Shown piece after piece: positions 14,786-21,620 of a stretch of 21,758 nt of DNA (its first letter is position 1; each line of letters opens with the position of its first letter). The stretch is from assembly GCA_036402215.1 (NCBI GenBank), contig DASWTI010000164.1, forward strand, positions 1 through 21,758, in the 5' to 3' direction. The translations under genes and the position numbers were made by a program. The stretch is from DASXTS01 sp036402215 (GTDB lineage Bacteria > Actinomycetota > Actinomycetes > Mycobacteriales > Pseudonocardiaceae). The notes under the pieces were generated by a model, which worked only from the letters and a program-made list of their open reading frames with translations, did no database searches and was not told where the DNA came from.

Positions 14786-14825
14786 CCCGCCCCATCCCCA
14801 CTCCCCCCGGCCACCCACCCGACCC
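14786..14825 (-). other. Potential G-quadruplex on the minus strand
   Basis: Seven plus-strand C-runs of at least three (14786-14788, 14790-14793, 14796-14799, 14803-14808, 14814-14816, 14818-14820, 14823-14825) are separated by short gaps, mostly 1-3 nt and at most 5 nt. The minus strand therefore has more than the four G-runs needed for an intramolecular quadruplex. It lies about 300 nt upstream of the permease start. Confidence 0.6.
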
Positions 14826-14935
14826 AGGCACCTGACGCAGCCACGCGAGGCAGGCACCACACGCGACCACCGAGCGCAGCCACGCCGGAACAGACCACCC
14901 GACCACGCCATCCGTTTCCGGTGGCACCGCACCGG

Positions 14936-14952
14936 TGTACTCAGAGCAAAGG
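14936..14952. repeat. 17-bp element, copy 1
   Basis: TGTACTCAGAGCAAAGG, identical to the copy at 15025-15041, 89 bp away start to start. It is AT-richer than its surroundings and not palindromic. Flanking bases differ between the copies, so the conserved unit is the 17-mer itself. Confidence 0.9.
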
Positions 14953-15024
14953 CCGCAGGACGCCACTCTGCCGTGGCCGTCCGGCCGCCCGAACCGGGGA
15001 TGCCGAACCCGTGCCGGCCATCGA

Positions 15025-15041
15025 TGTACTCAGAGCAAAGG
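15025..15041. repeat. 17-bp element, copy 2
   Basis: Second exact copy of TGTACTCAGAGCAAAGG, about 85 nt upstream of the solenoid-protein start. A protein-binding site pair upstream of that gene, or a dispersed short repeat of this genome, are the two readings. Confidence 0.9.
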
Positions 15042-15123
15042 GGCGAACCGGTCACGCGATCAGGGAGGGGTTTGGGACGCTGTGGGCTGGTTCGGGATGG
15101 ATCACCAGGGGAGGCAGCCCGCG

Positions 15124-17343
15124 ATGCCACGGTCGCCGCTGGAGAAGCGGGTGTGGGAGGCGTTCGCCGACGGGTCGGCGGTGGACGTGCGGCCGCGACC
15201 CCGGCCGAGTGATGACCTGCGGCGGGGGGCGGACTGGAGCGTCGAGCGGCAGCTCCGGGCGGAGTTCCTGGTGGATCTGCTGACCGGGTGCGACACGCCG
15301 CAGCCGGCCGGGGTGTCGGCGCTGCGGCTGGCCGGCGTGGCCGTGGTGGGGGAGCTGGGGCTGGAGGCGGCGGACGTCCCGTACCTGGTGGAGCTCACCG
15401 ACTGCTGGTTCTCGCATCGGCCGGACCTGCGGATGGCGCGACTCACCGGGCTGCGGCTCACCGGGTGCCGGTTGCCGGGCTTCCGCGGCCGCAACCTCGC
15501 CGTGGACTCCGACCTGGTGCTGGAGGCGGGGTTCACGGCGGACGGCCAGGTGGACCTGTCCGACGCGCACATCGACGGCTCGCTGCGGCTCTCCGGCGCG
15601 GTGCTGCGTCGCCCAGGGGGAACGGCGTTGCTGGCCGAGCGGATGGTCGTGGCGGGCGCCATCCAGGCCGGCGTGCTGCGCGCGACCGGCGCGGTGCGCA
15701 TCCCGAACTCCCGGGTCGGCGGCAACATCGACGTCAGCGGCGCCCGGCTGTCGAACCCGGACGGCGAGGCACTGCACGCGGAGGGCATCGAGGTCTCCGG
15801 CAGCGTGCTCGGCGAACTCAAGGGCGGCCGGCTGGTGGCCAACGGCCGGGTCGTGCTGTCCGGCGCGCGGATCGGCGGTGACCTGCGGCTGTCCGGGGCG
15901 CAGCTCGCGGTGGCACCACCGGCCGAGCGCTCCGGGCTGGTGGTCCCCCGCGGCACGGCGGACGACGCGAGCGCCTCGCTGGTGGCGGACCGGATCTCGG
16001 TGCGGGGCAACCTCGACCTGGACGACGGGTTCTGCGCCGTCGGGGCGGTGCGGCTGCCGGCCGCGAACATCGGCGGCCACCTGCGGCTCTCCGGCGCGAC
16101 GCTGGGCCGGCCCGAGCGGCTGCCCGAGACGGAGGGCGACCGGCTCGCGCGCATCCCGGTGGCGCTGGTCGCCGACGGCATCCGGGTGGGCGGCGACCTG
16201 GACGCCCGGGCCGGCGGCGGACCGGCCGACCGCGGCCGCGAGGGCCCGCTCACCGCGTACGGGCAGCTCCGCCTGGTGGACGGCGAGGTGCGCGGCAGCG
16301 CCAGCCTGTCCGGCATCCGGCTGCACGGCGCGGGCATCGACGTGCTGTTCGCCGACCGGTTGACGGTGGGCGGGACGCTGTTCATGCGGGGCGCGCGGGT
16401 GGCCGGCTCGATCCGCCTGCAGAACGCGCACATCGGCTCGACCCTGGACTGCACCGGCGCGGAGCTGACCGCGCCACGCTACCGCCCCGACGGCTCCCCC
16501 AAGCCCTCGCTGGACGCACGGGTCGCCTCCATCGGCAAGGACGTGCTGTGCAGCCGCGGCTTCCGGGCCACCGGTGGCGTGCGACTGCGCCGGGTGGAGG
16601 TCGGCAAGTCCACGAACTTCGAGCTGGCCCGGCTCGGCGGCGAGACCGGCGCGGTGGCGTTGAACGCCTTCGGCCTGAGCACCCAGGAGCTGAACGTCCG
16701 CTTCGCCGAGGTGCCGAACGGCGACGTCATCCTCACGGCGGCGCGGGCCGTCTCGGTGTCCGACTCGGCGGCGTTCTGGCACACGCGGGGGACCGTGGAC
16801 CTGGAGGACTTCACCTACCAGAGCCTCACCGCGCGGCCGGACGTGTCGGTGCGGACGCGGCTGAACTGGTTGCGGACCGTGCTGCCGGAGTACGACCCGG
16901 ACCCGTACGAGCAGCTCGCCGCGATGTACGCCGGCGCGGGCCGCGAGGAGCGCAGCCGCCAGGTGCTGCTGATGAACCAGCGGCGGCGGCACGCGGCGAT
17001 GCGGCTGCCGGGGCGGGCGCTCGGCTGGATCCAGGAGGTGACGGTCGGGTACGGCTACCGGCCGATGCTGGCGCTGATCTGGTTCCTCGGCGCGTGGGGG
17101 CTCGGCGCGTACTGGTTCACCGAGCACTACACACCAGGGCTCATCGACCCGGAGCACCAGCCGGTGTTCAACGGCACGCTGTTCGCGCTGGACACGCTGC
17201 TGCCGATCGTCAACCTCGGCCAGGACGAGCACTGGCGCACCGCGGGCGCCTCGCAATGGATCGCCGCGGCGCTGACGCTCGTCGGCTGGGTGCTGGCGTC
17301 GACCGCGGCGGCCGGCGTGGCCCGGGTCCTGCGCAAACCCTGA
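15124..17343 (+). CDS. Beta-solenoid repeat protein with C-terminal channel-like membrane module
   Basis: 739 residues from the ATG at 15124, chosen for the GGGGAGG ribosome site (15108-15114) at 9-nt spacing. Residues of about 1-100 are charged and soluble. From about 100 to 560 there are repeated short strands of the type RLSGAxL, GGNIDVSGARL and GGHLRLSGATL, giving a right-handed beta-solenoid like pentapeptide-repeat or bactofilin proteins. Actinobacterial relatives are often labelled oxidoreductase without evidence, as I recall. The segment YGYRP leads to TM1 (about 648-668). A re-entrant-looking stretch FNGTLFALDTLLPIVNLGQ follows, then TM2 (about 712-735). This TM-pore helix-TM layout resembles pentapeptide-repeat ion-channel proteins. 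Function is not established. Neighbours give no operon partner. Confidence 0.75.
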   Translation: MPRSPLEKRVWEAFADGSAVDVRPRPRPSDDLRRGADWSVERQLRAEFLVDLLTGCDTPQPAGVSALRLAGVAVVGELGLEAADVPYLVELTDCWFSHRPDLRMARLTGLRLTGCRLPGFRGRNLAVDSDLVLEAGFTADGQVDLSDAHIDGSLRLSGAVLRRPGGTALLAERMVVAGAIQAGVLRATGAVRIPNSRVGGNIDVSGARLSNPDGEALHAEGIEVSGSVLGELKGGRLVANGRVVLSGARIGGDLRLSGAQLAVAPPAERSGLVVPRGTADDASASLVADRISVRGNLDLDDGFCAVGAVRLPAANIGGHLRLSGATLGRPERLPETEGDRLARIPVALVADGIRVGGDLDARAGGGPADRGREGPLTAYGQLRLVDGEVRGSASLSGIRLHGAGIDVLFADRLTVGGTLFMRGARVAGSIRLQNAHIGSTLDCTGAELTAPRYRPDGSPKPSLDARVASIGKDVLCSRGFRATGGVRLRRVEVGKSTNFELARLGGETGAVALNAFGLSTQELNVRFAEVPNGDVILTAARAVSVSDSAAFWHTRGTVDLEDFTYQSLTARPDVSVRTRLNWLRTVLPEYDPDPYEQLAAMYAGAGREERSRQVLLMNQRRRHAAMRLPGRALGWIQEVTVGYGYRPMLALIWFLGAWGLGAYWFTEHYTPGLIDPEHQPVFNGTLFALDTLLPIVNLGQDEHWRTAGASQWIAAALTLVGWVLASTAAAGVARVLRKP

Positions 17344-17372
17344 GCTCGGCCACCGCGGTGGGGTTTGTGCAC

Positions 17373-17388
17373 GGTTTCACGTGGAACA
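17373..17388. promoter_or_regulatory. parS-like ParB binding site
   Basis: GGTTTCACGTGGAACA matches the bacterial parS consensus TGTTTCACGTGAAACA at 14 of 16 positions, including the whole central TTTCACGTG. It lies 30 nt past the solenoid-protein stop, between convergent genes. parS sites cluster around the origin in actinomycetes. Confidence 0.65.
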
Positions 17389-17421
17389 GTGCGCGGCGCG
17401 CGCGGAGGCCACCACGGACCC

Positions 17422-17677
17422 TGTGGACAACCCTGTGTGCAACTCGCCGATTCCCTGTTGACGCCGCACATTCGCCTGTGGACAACCAGGGGACCGCGGT
17501 GGACGCGACGGGCGCCTGCTGACGAGGGATCAAGCAGGTCAGGCACCCCATGGGACGGCGAGCGGTGGACACCGCTGTGGACACCCGGGGTGCGCGTGGG
17601 GGCAGGCAGTGGATGACTTGTGGACCGGCCCGACACGCCCGGGACGGCCCTGTGGACGAACCAGGGGTTGGGGACAA
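17422..17677 (+). other. Cluster of DnaA-box-like motifs, all in one orientation
   Basis: TGTGGACAA, the complement of the GC-rich actinomycete DnaA box TTGTCCACA, is perfect at 17422-17430 and 17477-17485. One-mismatch copies are at 17576-17584 (TGTGGACAC), 17651-17659 (TGTGGACGA) and 17669-17677 (TGGGGACAA). Weaker ones are at 17434-17442, 17564-17572 and 17619-17627. The boxes at 17477 and 17651 share a longer context, CCTGTGGAC, then AACCAGGGG, with one inserted base. Because the spacer is between two gene ends, no promoter is expected here. This is not a canonical oriC: dnaA, rpmH and recF are absent. Confidence 0.6.
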
Positions 17678-17710
17678 CGGCGTGTCGACGCCGTGGTCCG
17701 GCGGACCGGG

Positions 17711-17745
17711 GACGGCCCCGGCAGTGGTGTCCTGCCGGGGCCGTC
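17711..17745 (-). terminator. Strong intrinsic terminator of the chaplin-like gene
   Basis: GACGGCCCCGGCAG (17711-17724) and CTGCCGGGGCCGTC (17732-17745) form a perfect 14-bp stem with a 7-nt loop, 19 nt beyond the minus-strand stop. A smaller hairpin (GGTCC/GGACC, 17695-17707) follows. There is no T-tract. It could also stop plus-strand transcription through the spacer. Confidence 0.85.
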
Positions 17746-17764
17746 GGGTACCCCGCGGAGGTGA

Positions 17765-20700
17765 TCAGATGGGCATCGGACGGGGCAGGTCGACCAGACC
17801 GGCCAGCTCACCGGCCAGGCCGCGGAGCACGTCGCCGTCCGCCGGCGCACCGAGCGCCGGCAGGTCACCCGGACCCGGCCGCACCGCGCCGATCTGGTTG
17901 CCGCCCTCCGTCAGGCTCCCCACCAGCGGCAGCCCGCTCACGCCGGACAGGCCGTCCACGCCGGCCAGGCCGTCCACGCCGAGCAGGCCGTCCAGTGACG
18001 GCACCCCGTCCGGAACGGGCACGCCGCTCAGGCCGTTCGCGATCAGCAGGCCGTCCACGCCGGGCGCCGCGCTTCGGCCGCTCAGTCCGTTCCTGACAGG
18101 CAGGCCGTCCAGGCCCGGCACGGCCTCGACGCCGTCGGCGCCGGGCAGGCGGTCCGCCAGCGGGTGGTCACCGTCGAACGCCGGCAGGGTGACGGCGTCG
18201 GGGGCGTCAGCCGGGGACGCGGCGGGGTCCGCGACGTGCGTGCGGTACGCGGCGGGTGCAGCCGTGCGACCGGCCCAGGCCGGCTGCGCCGTCGCGAACG
18301 GCTGAGCCGCCTCCGGCACGGGCAGTTCGGGCAGCGCGACCTCCGGCATGGCAGGGATGGCGGGCAGCGTCCCCACGGCCGGCAGCCCGGAGCCGTCGAG
18401 CGCCGGCAGGGTCGCGGCGTCGGCGAGGTCCCCGGCCGGGATCGGCGCCACCGCGTGGTGCAGGTCGTACGACCAGGGCGCGCGGTCCGCCGCGCCGCCG
18501 GAGAACCAACCGTCGAACGGCGAGGCGACCGGGGCGCGCTCCACCGGCGGCAGCTCCACCAGCGGGTCCCGCTCGCCGGTCACCAGCGTGGTGTCGTTGG
18601 CAGCCTGCGTGGTGGCGTCGCCCAGCAGCTCGATCGGCGCGTCGTGCGGCTGCGCCACGATTCCGGCCGGCACCCGCAGGTCCAGGGCGTCGGTGGTGGT
18701 GCTGCCACCGGCCGTGCCGGCGGTGACGTTGTCGGCCCGCGCGGTGGCGTCGGCGCCCACGGCGGCCACGGCCACGGCGAACGCCTGTGCCAGTGCACCG
18801 GCCGGCGCGGACGCCACGTACCCGCTCAGCGGACCGTCGCCACCGGCCGTGGCCACGTCGCCGCCCGAGGTCAGCTCCGTGTCACTCACGGACGCGGACC
18901 GCGCCACGCCGGCGCCGGACACCGCGGAGCCGAACGGCTGCGGGGCGCCCACCGCGGGCACGTCGACCACGTTTCCGCCGAGCACGCCGTCGAACCCCGA
19001 CGTCGTGACCGGGCCGCCGGCCGTCGCGCCGGTCTCATTGATGCCGGCCGAGTCGGCCGTGCCCAGGCCGGACACCGTGTCCACGTGGCCCTGGGTGGCG
19101 GCCGCCAGCGCGCCGTTCACCACGTTGCCGGAGGCGAACGCGTCGCTGCCGTCGCTGCGCAGCGCACCACCGGCCGTGGAGCCGGTGAGGTTGCTGGTGG
19201 ACGACCGGCCCTCACCGGCCGCGGCCGCCGCGGCGCCGAAGACCTGTGACGGCGCGGCGAGCGGCGTGGCGACGACGTTGCCGGAGCCGGCGCCGCGGGT
19301 GCCGTACGCCGTGGCCGGGCCGCCCGCGGTGACGTCGCTCCTGCTGTCCACGGCGGACCAGAAGTCGCCGACCGCGCCGGCCGCGTTACCGAAGCCCTCC
19401 AGCGGGCCGGACACCGGGGTGTGCACGACGTTCGACGCCAGGAAGCCGGCGTCGTCGTCCGTGGTGAGCGGGCCACCGGCGCGCGCGGTCCTGGTGTTGC
19501 TCGCGGTGCCACCGGCGGTACCGGCCGCCCCTGCCGCGGTGCCCATGAGCTGGAACGGCACCGCGACCGGCGCCTGCGCCAGGTTTCCGCCGGCCACCGA
19601 GTCGTCGCCGCCGGTGCCCTGGAAGCCGCCGGCCGTGGTGGTCGCGGCGTTCCGGCCGTCGGCCAGGGTGTCGCCGCCGGCCGTCGCCGCGTTGCCGAAG
19701 AACTCGGCCGGGCCGGCCACCGGGGCGGACGCCGCCGTCCCGCCGAGCGTGCTGTCGTCACCGCGGGTGTAGGTCTCGCCGCCGGTCACCGCCTCGACGA
19801 TGTTGGCGTGCCGGGCGCTCGCCCGGCCGACCGAGGACAGGCCGTTGCCGTAGGCCAGGGCCGGCAGCGACACCGGGGTGTCCGCCACCAGACCGCCGGC
19901 CGTGGAGTCGTCGCCGCTGGTGGCGTTGCCGCCGCCGGCCCGGGTCCGCGAGGTGGTGACCGTGTCGGTGGTGGCGTCGCCGCCGCCCGCCGTGGCGTTG
20001 CCGGCCAGTTGCACCGGCCCGGCGAACGGCACGGACACGATGCCACCGCTCACCGCCCCGCCGCGGCCGTCGGTGCTGTGCCGGCCGCCCGCCGTGGCGG
20101 TGGTCTCGTCCGCGTACTCCGAGGTGGCCTCCCCGGCGGCGGCGGTCGCGTTGCCCAGGCCCTGCGTCGGCAGCGCGCTCGACGCCGCGACGATGTTGCC
20201 CGCGGCGAGGCCGTTGCCGCCCGTGGTGCCGTAGTTGCCGCCGGCCGCCGTGGTGGTGGTGCCGGTGCCGGTGGCGATCGCCGTGCCGAACCCGGCCGGC
20301 GCACCGCCGGCGATGCCCGCCGGGCCGGCCTGGTTGGCGGCGACGATGTTGCCCGCGGCGGCCGCCGGGTCGCCGTTGGTCACGACGTCGCCACCGGCCC
20401 GGGCCTCGGAGAACACGTCCGACGAGGAGTGGCCGTCGCCGAACAGCGCGGCGCCGTTGCCGTTGAGCTGGAACGGCTGCGCGACGCCGGGAGCCACCGT
20501 GTTGCCGGAGAACGAGGAGTCCTGGCCGGTGGTGCCGAGGTCGCCGCCGGCGCCGGAGAACAGCTCGTGGTCGCCGGCCGCCTCGCCGCTGCCGCCGACG
20601 CCCAGGCCGTTGCCGCTCGCCTGGAACGGCGTGGCGAGGTACGGCGCGAGGACGTTGCCGCTGAACGGACCGCCGACGCCGTCGGTGTGGACGTCGCCGC

Positions 20701-21235
20701 CGGAGTACACGTCGGTGCTGCTGTTCGCGTCCGAGTAGGCGTTCGCCAGCACGCCGGCCGCGTTGCCGGTGGCCACGAACGGCACCACCGCGTCGGCGGC
20801 CACCACGTTGCCGGCGAACGGCCCGGACTCGCCGGTCGGGTACTCGGGACGGTGGTGGTCGAGGCGGAACTCGTGGTCGCCGGTGGCGGCGGCGTCCTCG
20901 GTGACGGCGATCGCGTTGCCGTTCACCACGACCGGCACCACGAGGTTCACGTGCCCGTGGTTACCGCGGTCGTCCACCGCCGGGAGGCCGACGGGCGTGG
21001 TCGCGGTCAGTTCGTCGGTGCTCAGCGTCTCCTCGACGCACGGCAGCGCGTACGGCCCGCCCGGCAGCCCGACGACGTTGTCGCACAGGTGCACGGGCAC
21101 CGAGACGGCCGGCGCGAGCGGCGGGGTGGGGCGGTCGGGGCAGCACTCGGTGGCCGAGGCGATCCCGGCTCCGAGCACCAGCATTCCGCCGGTGAAGAAC
21201 GCGGCCTGCAGGCCGCGCTTCGCCCAGGCGTTCAT
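17765..21235 (-). CDS. Secreted giant chaplin-like repeat protein
   Basis: 1156 residues from the ATG at 21235, which has an AAGGAG ribosome site. The open frame runs further upstream but lacks a signal peptide there. Signal peptide: Lys/Arg near residues 6-7, a hydrophobic core, and cleavage after ASA at 28. The only cysteines are 31, 32, 51 and 66. The segment SVPVHLC to ALPC resembles one chaplin unit. From about 87 to 895 there are about 16 Cys-free repeats of 50-51 residues with the pattern GN(V/I)VAxPxxxPxQxxGNAAxAxG, then a Ser/Thr/Ala stretch ending in AGG. A Pro/Ala/Leu-rich region and a run of DGL-x-GV motifs (about 1035-1105) finish the protein. No sorting signal or membrane anchor is visible. 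Chaplins coat aerial hyphae as amyloid. A structural surface or matrix role is inferred. I know no named protein with this layout. Confidence 0.85.
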   Translation of the reverse strand: MNAWAKRGLQAAFFTGGMLVLGAGIASATECCPDRPTPPLAPAVSVPVHLCDNVVGLPGGPYALPCVEETLSTDELTATTPVGLPAVDDRGNHGHVNLVVPVVVNGNAIAVTEDAAATGDHEFRLDHHRPEYPTGESGPFAGNVVAADAVVPFVATGNAAGVLANAYSDANSSTDVYSGGDVHTDGVGGPFSGNVLAPYLATPFQASGNGLGVGGSGEAAGDHELFSGAGGDLGTTGQDSSFSGNTVAPGVAQPFQLNGNGAALFGDGHSSSDVFSEARAGGDVVTNGDPAAAAGNIVAANQAGPAGIAGGAPAGFGTAIATGTGTTTTAAGGNYGTTGGNGLAAGNIVAASSALPTQGLGNATAAAGEATSEYADETTATAGGRHSTDGRGGAVSGGIVSVPFAGPVQLAGNATAGGGDATTDTVTTSRTRAGGGNATSGDDSTAGGLVADTPVSLPALAYGNGLSSVGRASARHANIVEAVTGGETYTRGDDSTLGGTAASAPVAGPAEFFGNAATAGGDTLADGRNAATTTAGGFQGTGGDDSVAGGNLAQAPVAVPFQLMGTAAGAAGTAGGTASNTRTARAGGPLTTDDDAGFLASNVVHTPVSGPLEGFGNAAGAVGDFWSAVDSRSDVTAGGPATAYGTRGAGSGNVVATPLAAPSQVFGAAAAAAGEGRSSTSNLTGSTAGGALRSDGSDAFASGNVVNGALAAATQGHVDTVSGLGTADSAGINETGATAGGPVTTSGFDGVLGGNVVDVPAVGAPQPFGSAVSGAGVARSASVSDTELTSGGDVATAGGDGPLSGYVASAPAGALAQAFAVAVAAVGADATARADNVTAGTAGGSTTTDALDLRVPAGIVAQPHDAPIELLGDATTQAANDTTLVTGERDPLVELPPVERAPVASPFDGWFSGGAADRAPWSYDLHHAVAPIPAGDLADAATLPALDGSGLPAVGTLPAIPAMPEVALPELPVPEAAQPFATAQPAWAGRTAAPAAYRTHVADPAASPADAPDAVTLPAFDGDHPLADRLPGADGVEAVPGLDGLPVRNGLSGRSAAPGVDGLLIANGLSGVPVPDGVPSLDGLLGVDGLAGVDGLSGVSGLPLVGSLTEGGNQIGAVRPGPGDLPALGAPADGDVLRGLAGELAGLVDLPRPMPI
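17929..18130 (-). repeat. DGLxGV-coding degenerate repeats
   Basis: Near the C-terminal end of the secreted protein the plus strand repeats CAGGCCGTCCACGCCG-like units, which on the coding strand give successive GVDGL, GLSGV and similar motifs. The period is irregular, mostly 15-24 nt. Confidence 0.7.
18560..20980 (-). repeat. About sixteen degenerate 150-153-bp coding repeats
   Basis: The protein period of 50-51 residues is exact over many units: at least seven consecutive or near-consecutive units count to 51. DNA identity between units is low, so the repeats are old or under selection for composition and pattern rather than recently amplified. Anchors are the GN pair near position 11 and the second GN near position 26 of each unit, plus an AGG at about position 47. 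Confidence 0.8.
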
Positions 21236-21620
21236 GGGGTCTCCTTCCGATCCTTCACGGGATTCCGGTGGGGGCGGCGCCGTCCCGCCGTGGGAGCGGT
21301 GGGTTCGGTCGTGCCCGGGGTTTGGTTCGTGAGGTGCGCTCGCTCGGGGCGCCGGGAGCCGGCCGTCCGGCGATTGCGCTGCTTCCGCCGCGCGGGCAGC
21401 CGTCGGCGGGGTCGACGCGGTGATGCGGTGATGCGCCGGCCGCATCGGCGAGCCGAGGAACCCGCGGCATCCGGCCAAGTGGCGCGCGCTCAGCGCCGGT
21501 AGCTGCTCGTGCCGGTGATTGCCCGTCACCGGTGATTGATCGGCACCGGTGATTCTCGGTGCCGGTGATTGCTCGGCACCGGTGGTTGCTCGGCGGCGCC
21601 GACGACGCCGCGTGCCGCGG
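21236..21620. other. Upstream region of the chaplin-like gene
   Basis: 385 nt without a supported gene. It holds the ribosome site of the secreted-protein gene (about 21241-21249), a doubled GCGGTGAT near 21415-21433, and the tandem CCGGTGATT array (21493-21592). I found no clear -35/-10 pair. The promoter of the secreted-protein gene must lie here. Confidence 0.5.
21493..21592. repeat. Tandem 16-18-bp repeats around CCGGTGATT
   Basis: Six consecutive units follow the consensus G(T/C)(G/A)CCGGTGATTGCTCG: 21493-21508 (diverged), 21509-21524, 21525-21542, 21543-21558, 21559-21575 and 21576-21592. Five carry CCGGTGATT or CCGGTGGTT. Unit length varies by one base at a time. The array lies 258 nt or more upstream of the secreted-protein start and 28 nt past the end of the next gene. 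Confidence 0.85.

Larger units (their letters stand above)
14487..15123. other. Strand-asymmetric repeat-bearing intergenic spacer
   Basis: No convincing gene lies in these 637 nt. The plus strand between about 14540 and 14900 is strikingly rich in C and A and poor in G and T, so the minus strand is purine-rich. It contains 18-bp tandem repeats (14634-14723), a doubled CGTCCCGCCCCA (14753-14764 and 14783-14794), a run of C-tracts that could form a quadruplex on the minus strand, and two copies of a 17-bp element. Long minus-strand and plus-strand open frames cross it, but their composition (repeated Arg-Glu-Ala-Ser-Gly or Pro-Pro-Gly units, many Trp) looks like a by-product of skewed GC-rich DNA. 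It separates two divergent genes and must hold their promoters. Confidence 0.6.

Noticed and set aside
14531..14966. Longer N-terminus for the AI-2E permease, up to 160 extra residues
   Set aside because: The extension crosses the 18-bp repeats and the C-rich spacer, has atypical composition and would not resemble the family N-terminus. The ATG at 14531 remains possible but is less favoured.
15052..17256. 734-residue open frame antisense to the solenoid-protein gene
   Set aside because: Shadow frame; the sense strand has regular solenoid repeats, membrane helices and a ribosome site.
17365..17616. Short plus-strand open frame in the convergent spacer
   Set aside because: No ribosome site and no family features; it runs through the DnaA-box-like motifs and codon use is unlike the real genes.
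18560..20980. CRISPR array or recently amplified DNA repeat
   Set aside because: The 153-bp period is a protein repeat with low DNA identity between units and no conserved short repeats separated by spacers.
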